Shown here piece by piece: positions 9,303 to 19,164 of a stretch of DNA of 64,000 nucleotides. Under the pieces are notes generated by a model. It was not told where the DNA came from. It did no database searches and worked only from the letters and a program-made list of their open reading frames with translations. Origin of the DNA: Ciceribacter sichuanensis (lineage in GTDB: Bacteria; Pseudomonadota; Alphaproteobacteria; Rhizobiales; Rhizobiaceae); the NCBI RefSeq assembly GCF_024055605.1, contig NZ_JAMXLX010000007.1, positions 124,001 to 188,000 of the forward strand, given 5' to 3'. The stretch's first letter is position 1. Each line of letters opens with the position of its first letter. Made by a program: the position numbers and the translations under genes.

Positions 9303-10211
9303 ATGATCCTCTACGGCACAAATCCGATTGCCTGGTCCAACGACGACGACCGCACGCTCGGCGCCCATATCAGCCTTGACCAGTGCCTCGACGAAACGTC
9401 GAAGATCGGCTTTGACGGCATCGAGAAGGGCCACAAGTTCCCGGAAACTCCGGCCGATCTCAAGGCCGTTCTGGAACCCCGCGGCCTGCGTTATGTATCC
9501 GGCTGGCATTCGCTGAACCTGCTCACCCATTCGATCGAGGATGAGAAGAAGGCCATGCAGCCGGCGCTCGACCTTTTGAAGGCCATGGGCTCCAGGGTCA
9601 TCATCGTCTGCGAAACCTCCAACGCCATTCACGGCAATGATGCCGTCGCGGTCAACGCCCGCCCGAAGCTCTCCGCAGGGGACTGGGTGAAGTTCGGCGC
9701 GGGCGTGGAAGCGCTCGCCGAATATGCCGCAGCCCAGGGAATTGCCCTTGTCTATCATCATCACATGGGGACGATCGTCGAGAGCGAGGAGGAGATCGAC
9801 CAGCTGATGCAAAACACCGGACCGCATGCCAAGCTGCTGCTCGATACCGGCCATTGCCTGTTCGGCGGCGGCGATCCGGAACGCGTCGCCCGCAAGTACA
9901 TGAACCGGGTCGGCCATATCCATGCAAAGAACGTCCGCCCGGTCATCGCCAAACAGGTGCGTGAGGAGAACCTCTCCTTTCTCGAAGGCGTGCGTCGTGG
10001 CGTCTTCACCGTGCCGGGCGATACCGAAGGCGGCGTCGACTTCCCGTCGGTCCTGAAGGTTGCGGCAGGGCACGGTTATCAGGGCTGGCTGGTCATCGAG
10101 GCCGAACAGGATCCCGATGTCCGCAACCCCTTCCAGTACCAGAGCCTCGGCCTGAAATCACTGAAGGCCATGGCCCGGGAGGCCGGACTGGACAAGGCAG
10201 CGGCGGCCTGA
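9303..10211 (+). CDS. iolE: Myo-inosose-2 dehydratase
   Basis: This 302-residue TIM-barrel metalloenzyme dehydrates 2-keto-myo-inositol to the trihydroxycyclohexane-dione used by IolD. Visible landmarks are the N-terminal NPIAWSNDD, the metal-binding [12 protein letters not shown] loop, VYHHHMGT in the barrel, and the HIHAKNVRP strand. It starts 2 bases after the iolD stop with AAGGAAAGAC upstream. Position and sequence both match iolE of other Rhizobiaceae. Confidence 0.93.
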   Translation: MILYGTNPIAWSNDDDRTLGAHISLDQCLDETSKIGFDGIEKGHKFPETPADLKAVLEPRGLRYVSGWHSLNLLTHSIEDEKKAMQPALDLLKAMGSRVIIVCETSNAIHGNDAVAVNARPKLSAGDWVKFGAGVEALAEYAAAQGIALVYHHHMGTIVESEEEIDQLMQNTGPHAKLLLDTGHCLFGGGDPERVARKYMNRVGHIHAKNVRPVIAKQVREENLSFLEGVRRGVFTVPGDTEGGVDFPSVLKVAAGHGYQGWLVIEAEQDPDVRNPFQYQSLGLKSLKAMAREAGLDKAAAA

Positions 10212-10282
10212 TTGACCCGCGCCCTTATGAACCCTTCGATACGTCCGATCCCGAAAGCCATGGATCGGCAAGGAGATGACAG

Positions 10283-11092
10283 ATGAGTTCGCTCTTGCGC
10301 AAGCCGTCGGGAACGTCCGGCAAGGTTCATGACATCACCCCGGCCAGCGCCGGCTGGGGCTATGTCGGCTTCGGCCTCTATCGGCTGAAGGCCGGCGAAA
10401 GGGCCGCCGAACAGACCGGCGATACGGAAGTCATTCTCGTGCTTGTCGAAGGCAAGGCGGAAATCACCAGCGGCGGCAAGGCCTTCGGGGAACTCGGAGA
10501 CCGTATGAGTGTGTTCGAGCGCACTCCGCCGCACTGCGTCTACGTTCCGGCCGAGAACCAATGGTCGGCGGTCGCCACGACGGACTGCACGCTCGCCGTC
10601 TGCACTGCTCCCGCGACGGCGGGTCGCGAGGCTCAGGTGATCGGACCTGCAGGCATTTCCCTCAGCGAACGCGGCAAGGGCGCCAATACGCGTTACGTCT
10701 ATGCCATCGCCATGGAGGATCGCGACGTCGCGGACGCATTGTTGGTGACCGAGGTCTTCACGCCCCAGGGCAACTGGTCATCCTACCCGCCGCACCGGCA
10801 TGACCAGGACAATTATCCTGACATGACCTATCTTGAGGAGACCTATTACCATCGGCTGAACCCGGCACAGGGTTTCGGCTTCCAGCGCGTCTTCACCGAG
10901 GACGGGTCGCTGGACGAGACGATGGCCGTTTCCGATGGCGATGTCGTGCTCGTACCCAGGGGGCACCACCCCTGCGGCGCGCCCTACGGCTACGAAATGT
11001 ATTACCTCAACGTCATGGCTGGTCCGCTGCGCAAGTGGCGCTTCAAGAACCATCCGGACCACGATTGGATCTTCCGGCGCGACAATCCCTGA
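10283..11092 (+). CDS. iolB: 5-deoxy-glucuronate isomerase
   Basis: The 269-residue bicupin isomerises 5-deoxy-D-glucuronate to 2-deoxy-5-keto-gluconate, the substrate of IolC. Metal-binding cupin residues are seen in PPHRHDQDN, in the glutamate of LEETYYHRL, and in the histidines of VPRGHHPCGAPYG. ATG 10283 follows a strong AAGGAGATGACAG. A 71-base gap separates it from iolE; no terminator is seen there, so it should be in the same transcript. Confidence 0.93.
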   Translation: MSSLLRKPSGTSGKVHDITPASAGWGYVGFGLYRLKAGERAAEQTGDTEVILVLVEGKAEITSGGKAFGELGDRMSVFERTPPHCVYVPAENQWSAVATTDCTLAVCTAPATAGREAQVIGPAGISLSERGKGANTRYVYAIAMEDRDVADALLVTEVFTPQGNWSSYPPHRHDQDNYPDMTYLEETYYHRLNPAQGFGFQRVFTEDGSLDETMAVSDGDVVLVPRGHHPCGAPYGYEMYYLNVMAGPLRKWRFKNHPDHDWIFRRDNP

Positions 11093-11141
11093 CGCGCCTT
11101 CCCTCGCATCCTCATTTTAACGAAGCTCCCGGGAGGAGAAC

Positions 11142-12263
11142 ATGAGCGGTCTCGGTATCGGCCTGATCGGCACGGGTTATATGGGAAAATGCCATGCGCT
11201 GGCATGGAACAGTGTCGCCAGCGTCTTCGGCGACGTTGCCCGGCCCCGCCTTGTGACGGTGGCGGAAGTGAATGCTGACCTGGCATCGAAGAAGGCGGCG
11301 GAACTCGGGTTCGCCCGTTCAACCGGCAACTGGCGTGATCTGCTTTCCGATCCGGAAGTCGACGTCATCTCGGTGACGACACCCAATGCCGTCCATCCCG
11401 AAATGGCAATCGCCGCCCTTGAGGCAGGCAAGCATGTCTGGTGCGAGAAACCGATGGCGCCGGCCCTGCAGGATGCAATTCGCATGCGCGATGCGGCGAA
11501 GAAATCCGGCCGCGCCGCCGTGATGGGCTACAACTACATCCAGAATCCGATGATCCGCCATATCCGTCGTCTGATTGACGAAGGCGCGATCGGGAGCGTC
11601 AACCACGTCCGCGTCGAGATGGACGAGGACTTCATGGCCGACCCCGAAACGCCCTTCTACTGGAAGAGCGAGATTAACTCAGGCTATGGCGCGCTCGACG
11701 ACTTCGCCGTTCATCCGCTGTCGCTGCTCTTCACGCTTGTCGGTCATGTGGAAAGCGTGGTCGCCGATATGGTGAAACCCTACCCGACGAGACCGCTGAA
11801 GGATGGCGGCGACCGCGAGGTCGAGAACCACGACATCGCAAGCGTGCTGATGAAGCTGGAGGGCGGGATCTCCGCAGTGCTGCTGGCAAACCGCTCCGCC
11901 TGGGGACGCAAGGGCCGCATCGCCGTACAGATCTTCGGCTCGCAAGGCTCCATTCTCTACGATCAGGAGCGGATGAACGAGTTCCAGCTCTATCAGGCCT
12001 CCGGCCGGCCGGAGGAACAGGGCTTCCGCACGATCCTCGCCGCACCGCATCACAAGCCTTACGACCACTTCATTCCCGCCCCAGGCCACGGCCTCGGCTT
12101 CAACGACCTGAAAATCATCGAATCCCGCGAACTGATCGCCGCAATCGGCGGCGAGAAGGCCCATGTCATCGATTTCGAGGAGGGGCTGAAGATCGAGCGC
12201 TCCGTGCACGCCATGGCCCGGGCTTTCGCCGAGAAGCGGTGGGTAGGTACCGGCGAAGCGTAA
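11142..12263 (+). CDS. Gfo/Idh/MocA-family oxidoreductase, probably inositol-related
   Basis: This 373-residue NAD(P)-dependent oxidoreductase has the GTGYMG nucleotide motif near the N-terminus, the EKP catalytic-lysine motif at about residue 103, and the Asp-Asp-Phe-Ala-Val-His segment that provides the catalytic histidine. It is longer than IolG and belongs to a different branch of the family. It is the last gene of the iolCDEB run, 49 bases after iolB with its own CGGGAGGAG ribosome site, so oxidation of another inositol isomer such as scyllo- or D-chiro-inositol is plausible. No iolA (mmsA) is found in the window. Confidence 0.8.
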   Translation: MSGLGIGLIGTGYMGKCHALAWNSVASVFGDVARPRLVTVAEVNADLASKKAAELGFARSTGNWRDLLSDPEVDVISVTTPNAVHPEMAIAALEAGKHVWCEKPMAPALQDAIRMRDAAKKSGRAAVMGYNYIQNPMIRHIRRLIDEGAIGSVNHVRVEMDEDFMADPETPFYWKSEINSGYGALDDFAVHPLSLLFTLVGHVESVVADMVKPYPTRPLKDGGDREVENHDIASVLMKLEGGISAVLLANRSAWGRKGRIAVQIFGSQGSILYDQERMNEFQLYQASGRPEEQGFRTILAAPHHKPYDHFIPAPGHGLGFNDLKIIESRELIAAIGGEKAHVIDFEEGLKIERSVHAMARAFAEKRWVGTGEA

Positions 12264-12323
12264 ACTGTCGAGCCGATTAGACAGAGCTTGGGACTAATTC
12301 CCTTGCCTGCATCTCAATTGAGA

Positions 12324-12363
12324 GACATAATTCGCACTTGAGTACTCAGGAGCGAATTATGTC
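12324..12363. promoter_or_regulatory. 40-bp dyad operator overlapping the antitoxin start codon
   Basis: Twelve-base perfect arms GACATAATTCGC (12324-12335) and GCGAATTATGTC (12352-12363) flank the ten-base palindrome TGAGTACTCA (12339-12348), and all share the same axis at 12343.5. Only two of the twenty base pairs of the 40-bp dyad do not match. The right arm contains the ribosome site's downstream edge and the antitoxin ATG (12359). This is the expected layout of a RelB-type autoregulatory operator; it could also fold as an RNA hairpin that hides the start codon. Confidence 0.75.
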
Positions 12364-12655
12364 CAAGACCTCGATGCTTCATATCCGTATCGATGAAAAG
12401 CTGAAAAGCGAAGCCTCCGAGACCCTTGCCACGGTCGGCCTGACGGTCTCCGACGCCGTGAGAATTCTTCTGACTCGCATTACACGTGAAGGCGGGCTTC
12501 CAGCCGGCCTCACTGTCGATCCCGCGACCCACGATGCCTGGTTTCGTGAAAAGGTACGCGAAGCCTTGGCTGACGACCGCCCGCCGGTCTCACACGATGT
12601 CGTCATGGATGAAGTTCAGGCACTGATCGACAGGAGGCGCCGTGCTCAAGATTGA
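12359..12655 (+). CDS. RelB/DinJ-family antitoxin
   Basis: The 98-residue protein starts at ATG 12359, preceded by CAGGAG. Its N-terminal half has the ribbon-helix-helix pattern of RelB/DinJ antitoxins (MLHIRIDEKLKSEA, then a VSDAVRILLTRI helix); the C-terminal half is charged and should wrap the toxin. It overlaps the toxin gene by 14 bases. The operator dyad that spans its start indicates autorepression by the antitoxin or the complex. Confidence 0.88.
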   Translation: MSKTSMLHIRIDEKLKSEASETLATVGLTVSDAVRILLTRITREGGLPAGLTVDPATHDAWFREKVREALADDRPPVSHDVVMDEVQALIDRRRRAQD

Positions 12656-12929
12656 GTGGCGCCAAACGGCCCGCGAGGACCTTCTTGCCATCATCGGCTT
12701 CATTACGGATCACAATCCCGGCACCGCTCAACGGCTCAAGGACGAGATCCTTTCCAAGGTGTTGAGACTGACGGAATATCCACAACTGCATCGGACGGGA
12801 CGGGTCTCCGGAACGCGAGAAATGGTCGTTCACGCCAACTACATCGTTATCTACACCGAAAACGATACAACCATCTCAATTCTACGCGTGTTGCACGGCG
12901 CCCAGCAGTGGCCGCCGCACAATACGTAA
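12642..12929 (+). CDS. RelE/ParE-family toxin
   Basis: The 95-residue basic protein starts at GTG 12642, right after CAGGAGGCGCC inside the end of the antitoxin gene. The pattern W-x2-A-x2-DL-x3-I-x2-I near the N-terminus, GRVSGTREMVV in the middle and IVIYTEN-x5-ILRVLHGAQQWP at the end is typical of the RelE/ParE superfamily. From sequence alone, ribosome-dependent mRNA cleavage (RelE) cannot be separated from gyrase inhibition (ParE). The pairing and overlap with the antitoxin make the assignment as a toxin-antitoxin module firm. Confidence 0.88.
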   Translation: MLKIEWRQTAREDLLAIIGFITDHNPGTAQRLKDEILSKVLRLTEYPQLHRTGRVSGTREMVVHANYIVIYTENDTTISILRVLHGAQQWPPHNT

Positions 12930-12935
12930 TGTCCC

Positions 12936-13748
12936 CTAAATTCCATTTCTAATGAACGCGATCGACTGCGCCAAGGCCTCAGCCGGGTCCGACGCTTCAT
13001 GTACGGAAGACGCAAAAGGCTCGAACGAGAAGAAGCCGGAATAGCCTTGCTCGCGCAGTGTCCGGATCTGGCCGATGTTGCCGAGCCGATCTTCGCCATC
13101 GACCAGCACGCGATGGGCGTCGAGCATGTCATCTACACCAACGGCCTTGTCGGTGACACCGGAAATATGCACGAGCCCTGTCTGGGCCGGATAAAGCTCT
13201 GGCTCGCCGGCGAGATGATGATGGAAGGTATCGTGGACGAGGCGGAAGCTCGCGCCAAAGCCGAGTTCGTTGATGGCTTCGACGGCTTCCCTCTTGGAGC
13301 GGAGCGAGCAGATCGGAAAGCCCAGCGGCTCGACCAGACCACCGATCCCGGCATCTGCGAGAATGGGCTTCAGGCCTTTCAGGGCCTTGCGCAAATTCGC
13401 CTGCCGTTCGCCATCGGCTCGACCGCTGCCGTCATTGACCGGCACCAGAACCAGGGTACGCGCGCCGCAATCGCGAGCGTAGCCGGCAAGCGCCTTCGCT
13501 TCTTCCTCGCGTTCCGGTGTCCATTCGTTGAACCGCTGCAGCGCGTTGATCGAGAGGATCGTGAGCTGCCGGTCTTCTGCCAGCGTCCTGATTTCGGCCG
13601 CGGGCGTTCCGTCGAGGATGGCATTGCCTGCAAGATCGTTGCGGATCTCGACAGCCCTTGTTCCGAGCTTCTGCGCAAGATCGAAGAAAGCCGGCAGCGG
13701 CAGTTGCGGCGCCGACATGTGGTTCAGCGCGAAAGAAATATCAGTCAT
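12936..13748 (-). CDS. iolI: TIM-barrel isomerase, IolI-like (2-keto-myo-inositol isomerase family)
   Basis: The 270-residue protein starts at ATG 13748 (AGCAGGAATTCC upstream); the longer frame to 13853 runs through a terminator hairpin and is not real. Similarity to Bacillus IolI is visible in ALNHMSAP at the N-terminus, the segment ILSINALQRFNEW, the metal-binding motif LVHDTFHHHLAG, and DGEDRLGN near the end. IolI interconverts 2-keto-myo-inositol and 1-keto-D-chiro-inositol, letting other inositol isomers enter the pathway. It lies last in the sugar transporter operon, beyond a terminator-like hairpin. The exact substrate is inferred from context. Confidence 0.75.
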   Translation of the reverse strand: MTDISFALNHMSAPQLPLPAFFDLAQKLGTRAVEIRNDLAGNAILDGTPAAEIRTLAEDRQLTILSINALQRFNEWTPEREEEAKALAGYARDCGARTLVLVPVNDGSGRADGERQANLRKALKGLKPILADAGIGGLVEPLGFPICSLRSKREAVEAINELGFGASFRLVHDTFHHHLAGEPELYPAQTGLVHISGVTDKAVGVDDMLDAHRVLVDGEDRLGNIGQIRTLREQGYSGFFSFEPFASSVHEASDPAEALAQSIAFIRNGI

Positions 13749-13767
13749 GGAATTCCTGCTCCGGATA

Positions 13768-13793
13768 GAAAAAGGGCCGGCAAAGCCGGCCCT
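13768..13793 (-). terminator. Intrinsic terminator or attenuator between the permease gene and iolI
   Basis: Nine-base arms (AGGGCCGGC, 13773-13781; GCCGGCCCT, 13785-13793) enclose a three-base loop. Read on the minus strand, the hairpin is followed by a run of T residues (complement of 13769-13772). It sits 16 bases after the permease stop and 20 before iolI, so it probably lowers, rather than abolishes, iolI transcription. Confidence 0.65.
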
Positions 13794-13809
13794 GAGGTTG
13801 AGGAGGAGA

Positions 13810-14841
13810 TCAGCGTTTCGCGCGCTTCTTCTGGCGGTAGACATCCGCAACAACGGCCGCCACGATAATCATGCCCTTGATGATTTCCTGGTAGTAGGCA
13901 TCGACGCGCAGGAAGGTGAAGCCTGAGGTCATGACGCCGAGGATGATCGTGCCGATCACCGTGCCGGTGATACGGCCGGCACCTCCCGCAAGCGACGTCC
14001 CGCCAATGACAGCTGCAGCGATGGCATCGAGTTCATACATCACGCCCATGCCGGCCTGCGCGGTCTGTGCTCGAGCTGCCGTGACGATGCCTGCAAGACC
14101 GGCAAGCATGCCGGCGATGGCATAGACCTTGATCAGATGCTTTTCGACATTGATACCGGAAACCCGGGCCGCCTGAACGTTGGCGCCGATCGCATAGGTG
14201 AACTTGCCGTAGCGGGTGTATCGCAGTGCGATGTGGAAGATGATTGCGACGAGGAGGAACACCACCACAGGCCAGATGCCGGTACCGATGAAGGTGAACT
14301 GCTCGGTCAAACCAGAGACCGGCTGTCCCTTGGTGTACCACTTGGAGATACCGCGCGCCGTCACCATCATGCCCAGTGTGGCGATGAAGGGCGGGATCTT
14401 GGTTCTGGCGATCAACTGGCCGTTGATATAGCCGGCAAGCAGGCCGATCAGAATGCCGACGGCAATCGGGACGAAGAACGGCATGTCCGTCAGGCCCGGG
14501 TAAAGCGCGCGCGCCCAGGTCGAGGACTGGGCGAAACTCGCCGAAATCATTGCCGTCATGCCAACGACGGAGCCGGAAGACAGATCGATGCCGCCGGTGA
14601 TGATGACCTGCGTCACCCCGACCGAAATGATGCCGATCACCGCGACCTGCAGGATCATGATCGTCAGACGCTGCGGGTTCATGAGGAAGCTCTGGCCGAC
14701 GAACACCCAGCCGAGCAGTTCGAAAATCAGGGCAATGCCGATAAGCACCAGCAGGATATTGGCTTCCGGCGGAATGCGGTGGCTGTTGGGCCGGCCTGTC
14801 TTCAGATCGACATCGGCCTTCGTGGCAGTTGGATGGTTCAT
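13810..14841 (-). CDS. Sugar ABC transporter permease (RbsC family), probably for inositol
   Basis: This integral membrane protein of about 343 residues has eight to ten hydrophobic segments and the RbsC-family signature GGIDLSSGSVVGMTAM and ITGTVIGTIILGVM. ATG 14841 is preceded by GGAGG at five bases; in-frame ATGs at 14844 and 14862 are possible alternatives. It follows the ATPase gene in a binding protein-ATPase-permease order, like the ibpA-iatA-iatP inositol importers. The shared 17-mer in the operon promoter and in the iolC promoter supports an inositol-type substrate. Confidence 0.88.
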   Translation of the reverse strand: MNHPTATKADVDLKTGRPNSHRIPPEANILLVLIGIALIFELLGWVFVGQSFLMNPQRLTIMILQVAVIGIISVGVTQVIITGGIDLSSGSVVGMTAMISASFAQSSTWARALYPGLTDMPFFVPIAVGILIGLLAGYINGQLIARTKIPPFIATLGMMVTARGISKWYTKGQPVSGLTEQFTFIGTGIWPVVVFLLVAIIFHIALRYTRYGKFTYAIGANVQAARVSGINVEKHLIKVYAIAGMLAGLAGIVTAARAQTAQAGMGVMYELDAIAAAVIGGTSLAGGAGRITGTVIGTIILGVMTSGFTFLRVDAYYQEIIKGMIIVAAVVADVYRQKKRAKR

Positions 14842-14872
14842 CATCTCCTCCCTTTCGGTCATCGGGACGGCG

Positions 14873-16411
<1,539 letters not shown>

Positions 16412-16445
16412 AGCAAAGTCTCCTCGCTCATCATCCGGGGTGGAA

Positions 16446-16463
16446 TGCGGGCGATAGCCCGCA
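16446..16463 (-). other. Small intercistronic hairpin between binding-protein and ATPase genes
   Basis: Seven-base arms TGCGGGC and GCCCGCA with a GATA loop lie 29 bases after the binding-protein stop and have no T-run. Such hairpins after binding-protein genes commonly protect the upstream message and raise the amount of binding protein relative to membrane components; that role is inferred. Confidence 0.4.
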
Positions 16464-16491
16464 CTCCTTTCGGTCTTTCCTGAGAGAAAGA

Positions 16492-17424
16492 TCAGTTCTT
16501 AGCCTGGTAGTCCTTGAGGTTTTCCGGCGTCACGAGTTCGAAGGGAATATAGACCTTCTTGTCGACGGCTTCGCCCTTGGCGAGCTTCAGGGCCGCATCG
16601 AGAGCGCCCTTGCCCTGTCCGGCAGCGTTCTGGAACACGGTGACATCGAGGTCGCCGGCTTCCATGGCAGCCAGTGCGTCCTGGGTCGCGTCGACACCGG
16701 CGACGACATATTCCTTCATGTCCTTGCCGGCAGCCTTGAGAGCCTGGATTGCACCGATTGCCATTTCATCGTTGTTGGCGATGACAGCGTTGAATTCGAG
16801 ACCACTCGACAGCCAGTTGGTCACGAGGTCGGAACCTTGCGTACGCTGCCAGTTGGCAGTCTGCTCTTCTACGATCTCGATGCCCTTGCATTCGTCGGTC
16901 GCGACAACATCACGAACGGCCTGGGTGCGCATGCGAGCGCCCTGGTTGGAGAGTTCGCCCATCATGACGACGGCCTTGCCCTTGCCGCCGAGAAGACGGC
17001 ACACTTCCTTGGTTTCCAGAGTGCCGGCAACGATTTCTTCCGATGCGACGAAGGATTGCTTGTCCGGCAGTTCGTTGACGTTGACGGGTTCGCGGTTAAC
17101 GTAAACAAGCGGAATGCCGGCGTCGGCTGCGAGCTTCGACATGGCAACCGTCGCATCGGTATCAACCGGATTGACGATGATGGCATCTACGCCTGCAGCA
17201 ATGAAGTTCTGGATCTGGCTCTGCTGCTTGGCAACGTCGTTCTGCGCATCCTCGACCTGCAGCGAAACGCCGCTCATGCCCTTGGCATAGTCCTGCATGC
17301 CGTTGCGCAGAACGGTCAGAAAGTTATCGTCGAACAACGCCATGGAAACGCCTACGGTTTCCGCATGCGCAGCGGTGCTCAGGAGCACGGAAACAGCCGC
17401 GCCCAGTACGAGCTTCTTCATCAT
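16492..17424 (-). CDS. Periplasmic sugar-binding protein (RbsB family), probably for inositol
   Basis: The 310-residue precursor starts at ATG 17424 (GGGAGGAGAAGATC upstream) and has a clear Sec signal peptide: a KK-positive start, a [11 protein letters not shown] core and cleavage after AHA at about residue 20. The mature part is a type I periplasmic binding fold ([12 protein letters not shown] at the start, [31 protein letters not shown]). It should deliver a sugar or cyclitol to the RbsA/RbsC-type components encoded next. Its promoter carries the 17-mer found also in the iolC promoter, so inositol is the favoured substrate. Confidence 0.88.
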   Translation of the reverse strand: MMKKLVLGAAVSVLLSTAAHAETVGVSMALFDDNFLTVLRNGMQDYAKGMSGVSLQVEDAQNDVAKQQSQIQNFIAAGVDAIIVNPVDTDATVAMSKLAADAGIPLVYVNREPVNVNELPDKQSFVASEEIVAGTLETKEVCRLLGGKGKAVVMMGELSNQGARMRTQAVRDVVATDECKGIEIVEEQTANWQRTQGSDLVTNWLSSGLEFNAVIANNDEMAIGAIQALKAAGKDMKEYVVAGVDATQDALAAMEAGDLDVTVFQNAAGQGKGALDAALKLAKGEAVDKKVYIPFELVTPENLKDYQAKN

Positions 17425-17559
17425 GATCTTCTCCTCCCAGTGTGTCCGGCGCCACTCGTTCAAGCCGGAAACCAGCCTCCCCGACCGGTTGCGTATCCTC
17501 CTGTGCTCGATGAGAAAAACGGAATAAAGAAACCGTATTTGTCATCTCGCAAACTATTT

Positions 17560-17576
17560 ATTCCATTTTTTGGAAT
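17560..17576. promoter_or_regulatory. Putative IolR operator upstream of the sugar ABC transporter
   Basis: Read on the minus strand, this is ATTCCAAAAAATGGAAT, identical in all 17 positions to 5301-5317 in the iolC promoter. It lies 136 bases upstream of the binding-protein start. The six-base arms ATTCCA/TGGAAT are separated by five bases. Chance identity of a 17-mer in two regulatory regions 12 kb apart is unlikely. IolR is the obvious candidate because its gene lies beside the other copy. Confidence 0.65.
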
Positions 17577-17666
17577 GCGCGTCAATCACCCGGATGGAAA
17601 TTGACCGGGCGGAACGACGCTTTGTGAGTTGCCTGCCAGCCTCGGCGCAATCAGCCCGAAAATGCG

Positions 17667-17700
17667 TGAACGCCCGTGCCGAAACCGGACCGGGCGTTCA
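17667..17700 (-). terminator. Hairpin at the end of the hydantoinase operon
   Basis: Ten-base arms TGAACGCCCG (17667-17676) and CGGGCGTTCA (17691-17700) enclose a 14-base loop, 46 bases after the hydantoinase stop on the minus strand. Only ATTTT-like sequence follows, so this is probably a weak or factor-assisted terminator. Confidence 0.45.
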
Positions 17701-17746
17701 TGGCGGAGAACACGATGCGATAGAACGGGAGTGATCAAGTCGCCGC

Positions 17747-19153
17747 TTATGGCGAAAGCGCCCGCGGCAGGAAACGGCCATCGCCGGGCTGCCCCAGAAT
17801 GCGGCCTTCCTCGCACACGACCTTGCCGCCAAGGAGCGTCATCACCGGCCATCCCTTGACCCGTAGCCCCTCGTAGGGCGTGTAGTCCGCCGCGTGATGC
17901 ATCAGCGACTGGCTGATCGTTTCCTCGCGATTGGCGTCCCACAGGACGATATCCGCATCGAAACCCGGAGCAATGGAACCCTTGCGCGGATAGAGCCCGT
18001 ACATCTTCGCGTGATTGGTCGACGTAAGCGCCACGAATTCATTGAGCGAAATACGGCCTTCGCTTACCCCCTTGGAGAAAAAGACCTGCATGCGGTTCTC
18101 GACGCCGGGAATGCCGTTCGGCACCCAGCGGAAGGAGGTCTTCGCCTTCGGGTTCTGCTTGCCCTCCGTCCCTTCCCAGAGGAAGGGGCAATGATCGGAA
18201 GAAAATGTCTGGAATACGCCGCCACGGATACCTTCCCAGATGGCGTCCCAGCTTGCACGATCGCGCGGCGGCGGCGAGCAGACATATTTGCCGCCGGTCT
18301 CGTCCATGTTGAAGCCCTTCATGTCCTCGGCGGTCAGCGCGATATATTGCGTGCAGGTCTCGCCGTAGACCTTCAGGCCTTTCTGCTGCGCCCAGCGGAT
18401 CTGCTCCATCGCCTCGCGGCCGGAAACATGGACGATCATGATCGGTACATCGACCAGTTCGGCATGGCTGATCGCCCGGTGGGCCGCTTCGCGCTCGACC
18501 ACCTGCGGACGCGACTCTCCATGATAATAGGGAGCAGTCTTGCCGGCGCGCTCCAGCTTTTCTGTCATGTAGCGAATGGCGTCGTAGCCCTCGCAATGAA
18601 CCATGACGAGCGCACCGCAGCCGCGGGCACAGTCGAAGACGTCGAGAAGCTGGCGGTCGTTCAGGACCATGTCGTCATAGGTCATGAAGACCTTGAAAGA
18701 CGTGTAGCCATCCCCAACCAGCGATGGCAGTTCCTGGCCGAGCACGTTCGGGGTGGGGTCGGTGATGATGAGATGGAAGCCGTAATCGCAGAACGATTGC
18801 CCCTCGGCCTTCTCGTGATAGGCCATGACGCTCTCGCGAAGCCCGGCGCCGCGCGGCTGCACCGCAAACGAGAGCACCGTCGTCGTGCCGCCGGCGATTG
18901 CCGAACGCGTGCCTGTCTCGAAACCGTCCGCCATCTGCGGCGTGCCCGGCGCGGAATGCTGGGCGAGGTGCACGTGGCTGTCGATACCACCCGGCATGAC
19001 CAGCAGGCCGGACGCATCGATCACTTTTTCCGCGCTTCCGAGATTTTCTCCGGTGGCGACGATCCGCCCTCCCCGGATCGCCACATCAGCGTGAAAGGTA
19101 TCGGCGGCGGTGACACAGGTGCCGCCGCGGATGAGAAGGTCGAAATCGGCCAT
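17747..19153 (-). CDS. hydA: Dihydropyrimidinase / D-hydantoinase
   Basis: The 468-residue cyclic amidohydrolase starts at ATG 19153; the open frame continues to 19375 but overlaps the permease gene. All expected binuclear-zinc ligands are present: His60 and His62 (DSHVHL), the carboxylatable Lys154 (SFKVFM), His186 (MVHCEG), His242 (VHVSG) and Asp320 (SSDHCP). It hydrolyses dihydropyrimidines or 5-substituted hydantoins to N-carbamoyl amino acids in the cytoplasm. It is the last gene of a PotABCD-type transporter operon, and two carbamoylases and a diaminopropionate ammonia-lyase lie just upstream, which together suggest a ureide or hydantoin pathway. Confidence 0.92.
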   Translation of the reverse strand: MADFDLLIRGGTCVTAADTFHADVAIRGGRIVATGENLGSAEKVIDASGLLVMPGGIDSHVHLAQHSAPGTPQMADGFETGTRSAIAGGTTTVLSFAVQPRGAGLRESVMAYHEKAEGQSFCDYGFHLIITDPTPNVLGQELPSLVGDGYTSFKVFMTYDDMVLNDRQLLDVFDCARGCGALVMVHCEGYDAIRYMTEKLERAGKTAPYYHGESRPQVVEREAAHRAISHAELVDVPIMIVHVSGREAMEQIRWAQQKGLKVYGETCTQYIALTAEDMKGFNMDETGGKYVCSPPPRDRASWDAIWEGIRGGVFQTFSSDHCPFLWEGTEGKQNPKAKTSFRWVPNGIPGVENRMQVFFSKGVSEGRISLNEFVALTSTNHAKMYGLYPRKGSIAPGFDADIVLWDANREETISQSLMHHAADYTPYEGLRVKGWPVMTLLGGKVVCEEGRILGQPGDGRFLPRALSP

Positions 19154-19164
19154 GACAATTTCCT

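Larger units (their letters stand above)
17425..17746. other. Intergenic region of 322 bases between two divergent-function operons
   Basis: No supported gene was found. The region holds the promoter of the inositol-type transporter operon, with the putative IolR element at 17560-17576 and AT-rich sequence around 17521-17576. On the other side it holds a strong hairpin at 17667-17700 that follows the hydantoinase gene. Confidence 0.6.

Noticed and set aside
17425..17746. Small ORFs in the intergenic region before the hydantoinase operon end
   Set aside because: They lack ribosome sites and overlap an operator and a terminator hairpin.
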